This document shows positions 12,365 to 23,637 of a stretch of 64,000 nucleotides of DNA, piece after piece (position 1 is the first letter of the stretch; each line of letters starts with the position of its first letter). The notes beneath the pieces were generated by a model, which was given only the letters and a program-made list of their open reading frames with translations, did no database searches and was not told the origin of the DNA. The stretch is from contig JALGQZ010000004.1 of the NCBI GenBank assembly GCA_023105745.1, forward strand, positions 68,003,112 to 68,067,111. The letters run 5' to 3'. Both the position numbers and the translations under genes were made by a program. This stretch comes from Austropuccinia psidii. Its lineage: Eukaryota > Basidiomycota > Pucciniomycetes > Pucciniales > Sphaerophragmiaceae.

Positions 12365-15300
12365 TTCCCTACCACCAAAAAATATTGTACCACACTCTGG
12401 TATGTGTAATTAGGGTGACATCCACTGTCTTACCTCTTCAATAGACTTTGTTAGTCTTGAAGCTCAATAATGCTTAGGTTTTTTATTTCTCAGGTTTTCT
12501 TTCATTTCTGAACCTCCTTAGTAGTTCATCAGCATTTGTTAGATCTTTCTCAAGTAGCCATTCATCTTCTTGAGTTGGATTTCTATACCTCACAAGGTAT
12601 TCTCTTTCTTTTTTGTTTCTTGTCCTTCTTTCTTTAAGGACTTTTACAATTTTCTTTTCTTCTCCTTCTTCCAAGGGGGGAAGTTCAAGTGGGGGTTTAT
12701 TTCTTAGTGGAAATAACTCCTTGTCACTTGAGCTGTAAGGTTTTATAAGACTTACAGGGAAAGTTAGGTGTTTTTTCATTAATTCACCTGTGTGTTCCAA
12801 TTGCACAGCATTGGGTCCATGAAGTGCTTTTATCATAAATGGTCCTGTAAATGAATCTTTCAATTTGTTTGTACCTTTTATGCTATTGAAATTAAGGGTT
12901 GATACTAGGACCAAGTCTCGTATTTTGAGGTCAGGTGTTTTATGGCTTTTATCCCATCTTTCTTTTGCATATTTGAAATAATCTTGCATGCATGTGTTTT
13001 CTTGGTGTCTTGCTTTGTCAAGCATTATCTTAAAGCTGCTTGCTGTTGGGTGTATATCCACTAAGTATTTTTTGATGGTATCATAAGGAAGTCTTGGATT
13101 CCAACCTTTTTCTAGCATTTTTGGTGTTTTTCCAGTGGAAAAATGGATTGATGTTTTATATGCCAGTTCAAGAGCTGGTATTAGTTTACACCAATCATGG
13201 CTAAAATCATCAGGATCTTTGAATTCTAGTCCATAAGCACAGAATCTTCTGATCATGTCCTCCAAGGTCCATATCATTCTTTCTGCTAAACCATCAGTTT
13301 TAGGATGGTAAGCTGTTGAGAATGATAATTTTGTCCCAAACAAGTTATGGACATTTTTCCATAATGCTGAAGTGAACTTTGGGTCTCTGTCACTTATGAT
13401 ATTTTGGAATAAGCCTTTATGGCTAATAACTTTATTCCATATCATTATGGCTCTGTCCATAGCTGTGTCATCTTTGTGAAATGGTAGGAACCTGGGAGTT
13501 TTGCTATACCTGTCAACCAACACTAGGCATGCATTATAGCTTCTGTCTCCTCCTGGAGGTAATGCTGTTACCCAATCCATAGGAACTATTTCCCAAGGGG
13601 ATTTTGGTTCTTGGATTTGGATCATCATTCCAAATTTCTTTCCTGTGGCTCTTTTAGCTTTATGGCAGTTTTCTGAAACATCTTTCTTCCAATTTGGCCA
13701 CCAAGAACAGTTTTTCAGTCTTTCTAGTGTTCTGTCTTCTGAAAGATGTCCAGCTGCAACACTATCATGACACTCATGTAAAATAGTGTTTATCAGGGTT
13801 CTATCTGTTAAGGCCATAACACATGTGTGTTTTGTTCTATGGTAAAGTATTCCATCGAGGAGGTGGAATCTCCCTTCATCATATGCCTTTTTCCATGTTT
13901 CATCTAATTTTGATGAAAGTGATGGGTCTTTGAAGTCTTTCATCAGAAGTTGGCTTAAGATATTGAAGTTCTTGTCTATCTTATAGCTTTCTTTAGCTTG
14001 GTTAAAGAACTCTGTGCCAATGTCTGTAACACATATTCCTTATATGTGGTGCTCTTCCTGTGGTACCCATGCTAGATTGTCAGGGGTATTTGCTAGAGCC
14101 CATCTGCTAACACCATCTGCATTTTTATGAATATTACCAGATTTATGAACAATAGTCATATTTCCCCTATATTCCTGGATAGAAATTTGCCATCTCAGCA
14201 TATGTCTAGTTGGAGTTTTCATAACTAATAGAGATTTTACAGCATTACAGTCTGTAATCATATCAAATACTGTTCCATCCAAGTGATAATGTAATTTTTC
14301 TAAAGCCCACACTAAGCAGAGGCATTCCATTTGGCTTGCTCCATATCTTGCTTCTGTTGGCTTTATCTGTCTTGAAATAAAACCAATTGGTCCTTCCACT
14401 GGTTTATCATTGATAATTTGTGTCTGGTGTAGTGCAGCACCTAGTCCTTCTCCACAAGCATCAATGTAAAGTTTGAAGGGTAGTTTCCATTCTGGCATTA
14501 GAAGAACTGGGGCATTTTTTAAGGAATTTTTTAATTCTTCATATGCCTTGACTCTTTCTTCTGTCATTTCATAGACTCTTTGTTGGTCACATAGCTTATA
14601 CAAGGATTTAGCAATTTTTGCAAATTCCTTTATATGCTGTCTATAGTAACCAGCAAATCCTAGAAATGATTGCATTTCTTTTTTGGTTTGTTGCATTTGC
14701 TTAAGTAGTACTGCTGCTACTTTATTTTTGTCTATTCCTAGACTAAGTCCAGATACAACATGTCCTGGTGAATTTAGTTCACTGTATGCAAAATGACACT
14801 TTTTCAAGGAAATTTTAATATTTGCTTGCACTATTTTTTGTAGTACCCTTTCTAGTCTTATGAGGTGATTTTCCCAAGTTTCTGAGCAAACTATGATATC
14901 ATCAATATAGATAATTAACCATCCTTCTGATAATTCTTCAGGAAATATGTTATTCATCATCCTTTGATAATGGGAAGGTGCATTTTTTATGCCAAATGGC
15001 ATTCTTAAGTATTCAAAAATTCCACAGTGGACTATTATCCTCAGTAGTTTCTTGGCATTGTCTTTTAAGACATTCTGATGAAAACCCTTTAAGGCATCCA
15101 TGGCCGTAATGAACTTAGCTTGTGACAATTGTGTCAATGTCTCATGGATTCTGGGTATTGGATATCTGTCTGGAATGGTATAGGTGCTCAGGGCTCTGAA
15201 ATCTTCTACCATCATTGATTTTCCATTATTCCAAGTTATAATGACAGGTGTAGTGACATGTACTTGTTCATTATGTCCTACCTTTCTTAATACTCCAAGG

Positions 15301-15970
15301 TCCATTAATTCTTTAATGTGTACCTCCAAGGCTTCTCTAGCCCTTGGACTAGCTGGGTAAGCCGGTCTCCTTAGTAACGGTGGCTAAGGGTTTTCCACAT
15401 TAAGAATTATGTCCACCTCACTCCCAATTATGGCATCTAGTGGCTCTTTGTCAGTTGCAAAGGCATTTTTGTACTTAAATAAGAGGTCAATCAATTTTTC
15501 TTTCATTTTTTCTGTTAATTCTTGAGTGAATTCTGACTCTTTGAGTTGTTCAGATATAAAAAGTTCCTTTTCTGGAATTTTTTCTTCATTCTTAATAGCT
15601 GTGAGTTGTTTTTGTTATTTAAGAAGCCAAACTTTTGCCTTTTGTTATCTCCTATGGTACAATATCTGCCATTTTGGGTAGAGATATCTATACCATAAAT
15701 TGATAAGTAGTCATTTCCAAGTATGAAGTGAGTACTAGTACAGTTGTCCATTACTACAAACTCTAATTTGATTCTGACACATTGTGAAGGGTGAGGAAAA
15801 ATTAGTGTTAAATCAATTATTCCAAGGGGCTTCATTCTCTCACTTGCACTACTAAATTTGACACCTTGTATTGGCATACATTTTTCTTTCCAGTCTGGGA
15901 CAATGGTTTCTAAATAACTTTTACCAACACAGGTGCAATATGCTTCTGTATCCAAGTTAATTTTTCCTTC
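12365..15970 (-). pseudogene. Decayed pol of element B (protease to chromodomain)
   Basis: Read on the minus strand: protease at 15955-15515 ([15 protein letters not shown], where the catalytic motif DTG reads DTE), RT and RNase H at 15329-14040 ([36 protein letters not shown]), integrase at 13943-12483 ([25 protein letters not shown]) and a C-terminal chromodomain-like tail ([17 protein letters not shown]). A TAA replaces a Glu codon near 14040, a stop lies between protease and RT near 15385, and a frameshift lies near 15615. Compared with the intact copy in element D, the H2C2 finger is also damaged: the CDRC pair is missing around 13680. A dead copy closely related to D. Confidence 0.85.
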
Positions 15971-15975
15971 TTGGT

Positions 15976-17389
15976 TGTCAGGATGAAACTATGATGAAGG
16001 TGTAAATAGGCTAAATACAACTTTATCTATGTTTGTGACACAGTAAAATAGTTTAAAAAAAAAGCTATAAGGTTTAAAAGATGTTTTAATTTAAGATAAA
16101 AAGGGCTTTACTATATAAGATATAGTGGTGGTGAGCGCTGTTGAAAGCACTGGGTGCAGCTTTATCTGTTGGGTTACAATAATAAAAGACTACAATAATT
16201 AAATTTATAATTATACCTGATTATTAACCAAGAGTAAAACTGTTTTTTACAGTTTACTATGTAGGTTATTCAAGAGCAGGATGAGGAGATGATTTTGGCT
16301 GTGAGAAGCCCTCCTTTTATCCTGAAATTGGGGTGGAAAGGCTGCTAGACCTTTCCACGTAGAGGAAGTGAAGATTTTTCACTCTCCAGGACAGGCTTGT
16401 GGTTTGCAAACAGCCTGTATACCCTGTATTGGGCTCAGATGTGGTTTTGAAACCACATCTGGGCTGTTTTCACCAAGACAGGGTGAAAATTTTCATCTGG
16501 GGACCTCACAGCCTGATTCTGACGTGTATGACGCATAGAATGCTGTACAGAAACTGTATGGGACCCCAGTATTGACTGACATATGAGGTATTGAAGTAAA
16601 AACATGCTTCTTCGTCTCTTTGACACCTCATATTCATGGTTATGGGATATTATCCCATGGTAAAGCTGTATATGACAGCAGGTGGGACTTTAACCTTAAA
16701 ACAGCCATAACTTTGTCAATTCTTGAGATATTACCCTCAAAATTGGTTAAGTGTGTAGCCCTGTATGAGCTCTACACAAGGGTACCCAACTTGACATGGT
16801 TATCATTAATTATGACAAAGTTATCCCATGTACAAGTATTTTTGTACATTGGCGTGGTTTGGGCAAAAAGCTGTATTAACCTTGTTTGGCCAATAACTTC
16901 TGTTCTAGTTGAGATATGAGGAAATGGATGGCACCATCAGATAGCCCTAATTGTGATCTTTCCAAAAAGACTCCACTTTAAGTATCTCACACTAAAACTA
17001 TAAAAGTTAGATGAGAGGTGAATGTTTTGTTCACCCTTATTTGGTCTGAATTTGACCATAACTCAAGTAATACTGGTGCTAGCTCAGTTTGACTAGTACC
17101 ATTGGATAGCCCTGGCTTAGAGATTCAATTTGAGTACCCCTTTGATGGGGTTAAGCCTCTTCTTCTAGAGTTTAGATGAGAGGTGAAAATTAAGGTTTAT
17201 GCTCAGCAACTACTTTGAGCAGGAATAACTTTGTTATTTTTGGTCCTATGGTGATGGGACTTATATTTTCAGAAAGAGGTGATTTTCCTCTTTCTTTTGA
17301 TACCTTATGAGCTAATTTGGCTCAGCTCCATGTTTTGGTGGTATTTTGGCTGTCATGCTTGTGCTCTGGTTTTGAGTCACAGGCTGACA
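15976..17389 (-). repeat. 3' LTR of element C
   Basis: Plus-strand termini TGTCAGGATG and GGCTGACA. It aligns along its length with 44986-46426 with scattered substitutions. The right border is followed by AACCCTCCCTCT (17390-17401), the reverse complement of a polypurine tract. No supported gene inside. Confidence 0.9.
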
Positions 17390-20300
17390 AACCCTCCCTC
17401 TAAAAAAGGCTCATCATTGATGAGACTGTTCAGTCCTCCTAGAGGCTCTGAATCTCCTTAAATGAAGGTTCCCATCTGGTATGGCATCCTCTGCCAACCA
17501 TTTGTCTTTATCTGCTGTCTGGTTCTTGAATCTGACTAGGTATTGTCTTTGATCCTTCCCATTGAGTCTGATCTTCCTGGCCCTTATGATCTTACTCACA
17601 GGTCCAGGGGAGTCTTCCACTTCCACTATCTCTTGTGGTGTGGGATTCTTTCTCCTGGAGGGGAATTTATCCTCCTCTGTCTGGAAGTATGGTTTGACCA
17701 AACTCACTGGAAAGACTGGGTGTTTCCTGGAAAACTCCTCAGTGAGCTTGACCTCTACTGCATTCTTCCCTATCAACTTAATGATAGTGAAGGGCCCTAC
17801 AAATTAGTCTCTCATTTTCTTGGGTCCCTTGAGATTGTTAAAGTTCAGTGTAGACACTAACACCTGGTACCCTTCCTTAAAGTCAGGTTCCATATGTGAT
17901 TTGTCCCACCTCTGCTTGTTATACTCTTTGGCCTCAGCTATGCATTTGGCAGCAGTGTCACAGGCTTTCTTCCACATATCATGGAAGTCTTTGGTTGTGG
18001 GGTGGATGGTCAGAAGATTTTTCTTCAAGTGATCCACAGGTAACAGGGGATTCCACCCTTTCTCCACCAGTGCAGGTGTTTTACCTGTGGTGGAGTGCTG
18101 GCTTGTATGATAAGCCAGTTGGACTGCTGGTAAGAGGGTAACCCAATCATGGGTGTATCCCTCATGGTCCTTGTATTCCATGCCATAGGCACAGAATCTT
18201 CTGAGGATGTCCTCCATTGTTTGGATCATCCTTTCAGCTAGGCCATCTGTTTGTGGATTGTAAGCTGTGGAAAAAGCAATTTTGGTACCAAGCATTTCAT
18301 ATAAGTTAGTCCAGAATTCAGATGTGAATTTTGGGTCCCTATCACTAATGATGATCTTAGGGACTCCACAGGTGGATATGATGTTATTCCAAAACAACAG
18401 AGCAGTATCCATGGCTGTGTCTTCTTTATGGAACGGTAGACACCTCATGCTCTTGCTGAACCTATCAACTATGATCAAACAGGCATTGTAGTTTTCTTTG
18501 CCTCCTGGGACAAGTCCTGTAACCCAGTCCATGTTGATGGTTTCCCATGGGTGCTTGGGTTCTTCTATGTGTTGAAGTAACCCATACTTCTTCCCATGTT
18601 TCCTATTTGCCTTTTGGCATCTTTCACAAGTGTTGATGTATACACTCAACTCTTGTTCCCACTTGGGCCACCAAGCTGTTCTTGCTACCCTCTCTCTGGT
18701 CCTGTCTTCACTCATGTGTCCCATATAGGGGCAGTCATGGCATTCTTGTAGGATCAATGAGATGTGGTCTCTGTCTACCACTGTGAGTGCACTTGTGTGC
18801 TTTTCTCTGTGGTAGAGCAGGCCATCTATAAGAAAAAACTTATTGTCCTTATAGGCCCTCAACCAGATTTCTTCTAGCTGGGTTTCCAGTTCTGGGCTCC
18901 TGTTCCTTTGTTGAAGGAGTTTGAATAGTATGCTACACTGTTTGTGTTTGGCATAAGACTTCTGTACTGCACTGAAGAATTCATTGTGCAGTTCTGAGGA
19001 GCTTATTCCCAGTATGGGAGTTTCTGTTCCTTCTGAATCAGTGTTTCCACTGTCAAGGGTACCATTTCCTGGTACCCATTCAGAAAATCTGAAGTTTCTC
19101 TTCCTATCTATTTCCATGAAATGGATAGGGATTTTGGCTGCAACTTCTGGGTGATAAGCTGGATTTCTCTTGACATTGTCCAGTGGTCATCTGCTGAGGC
19201 CATCTGCATTGGTATGGCTTTTACCTTCCTTGTATATGATGGTCATGTTCCCTCTATACTCCTGGATAGCTATTTGCCATCTCAGCATAGGTCTATTAGT
19301 AGTCTTCATGTTTAGTAAAGACTTCAAGGCTGTGCAGTCTGTGTAGACTTCAAAGACTGCACCCTCCAAATAATAATGGAGCTTTTCTAGAGCCCAGACT
19401 AGACATAGACATTCTGTCTGGGTGGCCCCATACCTGGCTTCTGAATCTTTCAGCTGCCTGGAGATGCAACATATTACACCTTCTCTTGGTTCACCATCCA
19501 CAATTTTTCTTTGGTGAAGGGCTGCTCCTAAGCCTTGGCTGCATGCTGCATCTATATATGGCTTGAATGGTAGTTCAAAGTCAGGCAAGATGAGCACAGG
19601 TGCATTTGTTAGTTCATGTTTGATCCTCTCATATGCATCCCTCCTCTCTTTGGTATTTCAAAAACTACATCCTTTGAGCATAACTTGTATAGGCTACTAG
19701 TTATGTGGGCAAAGGGTTTGATGTGGTTTCTATAGTAGCTAGCAAACCCAAGGAAAGATTGAATCTCTTTGATGTTCTTTGGTACTGGCTTTTGCAGTAC
19801 TGCTGCAACTTTGTTCTGGTCAATTGCCAGACTAAGACCTGAGACTTTGTGTCCTAGAGCAAGTAGCTCTTGTTGGCCAAAATTACACTTTCTTAGTGAA
19901 ATTTTCAGGTTAATCGGTGTACATTTACTTAGCACTCTGTCTATGTATCTTACATGGTCTTCCCATGTCTCTGAGTATATAATGATATCATCAATATATA
20001 CTACCATCCAGCGTTCCATTATTTCTTCTTGAAGCATGGTGTCCATCATCCTTTGGAAGTGGGCTGGTGCATTCTTGATGCCAAATGGCATTCTGGTGTA
20101 CTCATATATGCCCATATGGCATATTATTCTGAGTAATTTCATGGAGTTTGGTTTAACTCCATTTTGGTGGAAGCCTTTCATACAATCCATCTTGGTTATG
20201 TATTTGGCTTTGGCCAGCTTATCCAAGGCATGAGGTATCCTTGGTATAGGGTACCTGTCTGCTTTTGTGTAGTTATTCAGGGCTCTAAAGTCTCAACACA

Positions 20301-21249
20301 ATCTATATTTGCCATCATGCCAAGTGATTAGGACAGGAGTGATGATTTCCACTATTTCATTATGTCCAATCTTCCTGATGACATCCATATCCAGGAGTTC
20401 ATTGATGTGTTTTTCAATTTCTTTCCTGGTTTCCAGACTTGCTGGATAAGGAGGTCTCCTCAGCATGGTTGGATAAGGTCTTTCCACATCCAGATATAGT
20501 TCTATATCATGGCCTTTAATCTTGTCTAGTGGTTCTTCACCAATGGCAAATGCTGGTCTGTTCTTTCTCAGCATCTTCAGTAAACTTAGTTTTTGTTTAC
20601 TGGTGAGGGTAGTGCTAAACTGTCCCTCCTTGAATTCCTTTAGGAGTTCTTCTAGTGGATCCTGTGAAGATATGTGGTATATATCAAGTGAAAATTTCTT
20701 TTCCTTGTTGGTTCCAATGGTAATGTGCCTGTTTTTACTGTTGTAAATATCTATGCCATACATCCTCTGGTAATCTGTTCCCAGTAAAAACCCTTGGATG
20801 TGGGCATCTTCAAGCACTACAAACTCTGGGTTGAGTCTGATATTACCCTTCCTGTGGGGTATAATTATCTCTTTGACAATTGTCCCAATGGAAGTCATAT
20901 TCCCTGATGCACTTTTGAAGTTCTTTGCTTTAGTGGGCAAAAGTTCTTTCTCCCAGTGTGGGAAGTGGTTATCCAGATAATTTCTGGCCACTATGGAGCA
21001 ATGTGCTCTACTGTCAGTGATCAGTGGGTGCTGAGCATTGTCAATACATACAGTCATTTTTGTGGCTGTTCCATGTATATATGCCATTCCTTTGGTTGGT
21101 GTAACTAGGAATGTTTGTGCGTCTTGTGTGTGTTTGCACAAGTTCTTGTTGGCAGTGTCTTGTGGCATTCCTGCTTCCAATTGTATATCCTGAATTTCTA
21201 GTGGGGTGTCCTCTTGGTATTCCACTAGAAGTTCTTCTCTTGGGTCCTC
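17390..21249 (-). pseudogene. Decayed pol of element C
   Basis: Minus-strand order: protease at 21225-20293 (TDSRAHCSIV, where the catalytic DSG reads DSR), RT at about 20330-19609 ([28 protein letters not shown]), RNase H at 19597-19187, integrase at 19117-17804 ([60 protein letters not shown]), and a chromodomain-like tail at 17776-17462 (QRQYLVRFKNQTADKDKWL). Frames are broken by a TGA in place of Arg (near 20294), a 1-bp deletion near 19660, TGA in place of Trp after NADGLSR (near 19190) and TAA near 17804. The protein order and motifs are complete, so this is a full-length but inactive pol. Confidence 0.85.
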
Positions 21250-22110
21250 TTAATCATCAGATGGTTCTCTGATGGCATCACCCATAGAGTCTGATTCAGA
21301 ATCCTCTGTTGGGGATTCCGCCTCTGGGATTTTCTCAATGGCATAGACTTTTTTCTTTGCCTTTGGACAGTTGTTAGCATAATTGTCTGTTGAACCACAA
21401 TTATGACAAGAATTCTTCTTCTTTGCCACTTCTGCCACTCTCTCTCTGGGTTTGTCTTTAAACTCCACCCTGAAAGGTTGTTTCTCTTTAAAAGTACTGC
21501 TTCCATATGGGGTGAATTTCCCTATATTAGTTCTTTTCCTTATGTCTTGTAAGGTATTGGCTATGTCATCTAGAGTGCAATTTTGGTTGCATCTGCATTT
21601 CACTGCATGCTCTCGTTCTCCTGGCAGTTGTGTCAGAAGTTTGTGATTCCCCAGCTGGATGTTCATCTGAGGATCAATGGCTTTGAGTCTTTTAGACTGT
21701 CTGAGACACCACTCATATGGGTCTTTGTCCACAGAGTATTTGTAATTTTCAAATGACATGGTTTTTTGCCATATCCAAGTTCCATTACTGTACTTTTGGA
21801 TTATGTGACTCTTCCACCATGGCCAGTTTCTTCTTCCATGGATTTCTTTCATTTCAGTATACCATATACTTGAATGACCTTTAAATGCAGTATTCAGTCT
21901 AGCAGTAATCCAGTAATCTGGTATGCTTGGTACATCAATGAAGAGTCCATCAATATAATCTATGAGTTCCATATGATCATATTCTCCTGTTCCAGAGAAT
22001 TTGGGCCAGCTTGAGGACTCAGGAAGCTGTTTCAAGGCTTCCTTCTCTGAATAAGACATGCCATCTCCATCCTGGTATTGTGATGGAGATCTTGCCTTAC
22101 TCAACAACAT
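21250..22110 (-). pseudogene. Gag capsid/nucleocapsid region of element C
   Basis: A 286-codon open frame with a capsid-like domain (WPKFSGTGEYDHMELIDYI, RLNTAFKGHSSIWYTEMKE, NWPWWKSHIIQKY) and a zinc knuckle CHNCGSTDNYANNC in which the usual His is Asn, so metal binding is probably impaired. An acidic tail follows and ends at a TAA (about 21250), after which the same frame runs on into the protease. It is the homologue of the capsid region in D at about 53530-54200. Confidence 0.8.
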
Positions 22111-22137
22111 GGCATCTGGTTTGATGTCATCTGGTTG

Positions 22138-22882
22138 CTATGGATTCTCCATAGCTTGGCCTTGTGGTTGGGGCTTCAAGCTATGGTAGGCATTAAACAA
22201 TTTTTTAATGTCCTGATCCAGACACTCCCTGTCCCTTGTGCTGTGGTGTTGTTCTTCAAAGACTTGGTTCAGTCTTTTGTTGGATTCTTCAGAGGATTTG
22301 CTCAGTTGAGCATATCCTTCCTGAAGGTTTTTAACTATCTGCTCCAATGAGGCTTGAGTTTTTCTCATCCTCTCTTGGGCAGCTGCAAATTCTGTAGCCT
22401 GATTTGCAGATTGCTCAGCATATTGGGACATTTGTAACCACAGTGTATCACCGTTGATGTTACTCTCAGATGTGACAATGTTATTTTCAGTCTGAGTGGG
22501 GGCAATGTTTCTATCACTAGGACTACTGATTCTAGAGTGGTTTACAACTACTTCTGGTTCTTGTGTACCTCCTTCACCAAATCTAACAGCTTCTGGATCA
22601 TGGGGTCTGACTCTTTCCTCCTCTGGTTGAAGGAGGTTTTGTTCTTTCCCTTGTTTCCTTGTCTTCTCCTGGAAACTTCCTGGTATTGTGAAGAATGGTG
22701 ACTCTTGGCCACTGATCTGCTGGTTTCTGAATGGTGTGAAGCCACTGGAGAGCTGATTTGGCCTGCTCCTTGTGAACCTGAAGGAATCTGAGTAGGCCCT
22801 GTCTGGGTCAACTGTTCTTCTATAGCTAGGATAGTGGCTTGATTCTCCCTTATCCTCTGTGCCCTTGCCTCCAGGAGTCTGT
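22138..22882 (-). pseudogene. Gag N-terminal segment of element C, 3' side of the F insertion
   Basis: Two minus-strand stretches, 22811-22548 and 22431-22138, encode a Gln/Ser-rich region and a likely coiled coil (AQERMRKTQASLEQIVKNLQ). The frame at the right edge (LLEARAQRIRENQATILAIEEQ) continues on the other side of F at 43654, separated only by the insertion. Stops occur between 22548 and 22431. Confidence 0.7.
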
Positions 22883-22924
22883 CACCGGGGCGAATCTCGT
22901 GTCAATCGTCGGCGATTGACTTCA
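22883..22924 (+). repeat. Left terminal inverted repeat of F
   Basis: Inverted match to 43612-43653 with mismatches at positions 5, 16 and 18. It contains the near-palindrome TCAATCGTCGGCGATTGA at 22902-22919, likely a transposase recognition site by analogy with other transposons (inference). Confidence 0.92.
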
Positions 22925-22990
22925 CGTCAAGCAGGATAAAAGTCGAGCTCACGTCAAGCGAAAATCAAGCGAACGTCAAGCACACGTCAC
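22924..22990 (+). repeat. Left subterminal ACGTCA repeat cluster of F
   Basis: ACGTCAAGC occurs at 22924-22932, 22951-22959 and 22973-22981, with a degenerate copy ATCAAGC near 22964 and ACGTCAC at about 22984-22990. Clustered subterminal motifs next to the TIR are a hallmark of CACTA elements, where a DNA-binding element protein recognises them. Confidence 0.75.
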
Positions 22991-23204
22991 ACTCTGGTCT
23001 TACACCAAATCCTGTGACATCCAATAATATTGGTTCCCCTGTGCCTTCAACTCAGATTCCTCACCACCTGATCATCCCACAACCGTCCGATGATTGGTAA
23101 AAATTACACCAGACCCGCCTGTTTGCACACACACACATCAAAGATGTCCTTCAGCCAGTTTTGATGTAGGCGGGGGGTTTGACTTCACCAGGTCATCCAT
23201 GAAG

Positions 23205-23372
23205 TGTGCGTGTGCATTGGCGTGTGCGGGCGCGTTTGCGTGTGCATTGGCGTGTGCGGGCGCGTTTGCGTGTGCATTGGCGTGTGCATTGGCGTGTGCG
23301 GGTGTGGGTGGGTTTGCGTGTGCATTGGCGTGTGCGGGTGCGTGGGCGTGTGCATTGGCGCATGCGGGTGTG
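23205..23372 (+). repeat. G-rich minisatellite, left arm of F
   Basis: Tandem array of GCGTGTGCATTG and GCGTGTGCGGGC-type units (12 bp, grouped into a 30-bp higher-order unit at the left). It yields repetitive open frames in several phases on both strands, which are not genes. The strand is G/T-rich and the other C/A-rich. Confidence 0.85.
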
Positions 23373-23637
23373 GGTACGCAAAAGCCGATTCCGCTTCCAA
23401 CATGATGATGGCGCAGTTAGAAATTTTGGATGCTATGAAAGGTGAGTGTGTGGGTCATTTGATCATTGGACTTGGCTTATTCACACTGTACCCAATGTCA
23501 AAATAGTAAGTTCTTTGTGGCAATGTGAAATAATGGGCTTTGCTTGTCACAATGGCATGTCTCTGTCACTAAATTTTGAGGCAATTATTTCACTAGCAAA
23601 ATTGCTAATGAATCTGAGAGATTTGCATTTTTGTAGA

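Noticed and set aside
23094..23506. Long open frames on both strands with Cys/Ala-Cys or His-Pro-Thr repeats
   Set aside because: They are translations of the 12/30-bp minisatellite and are open in several phases at once; no splice or start evidence.
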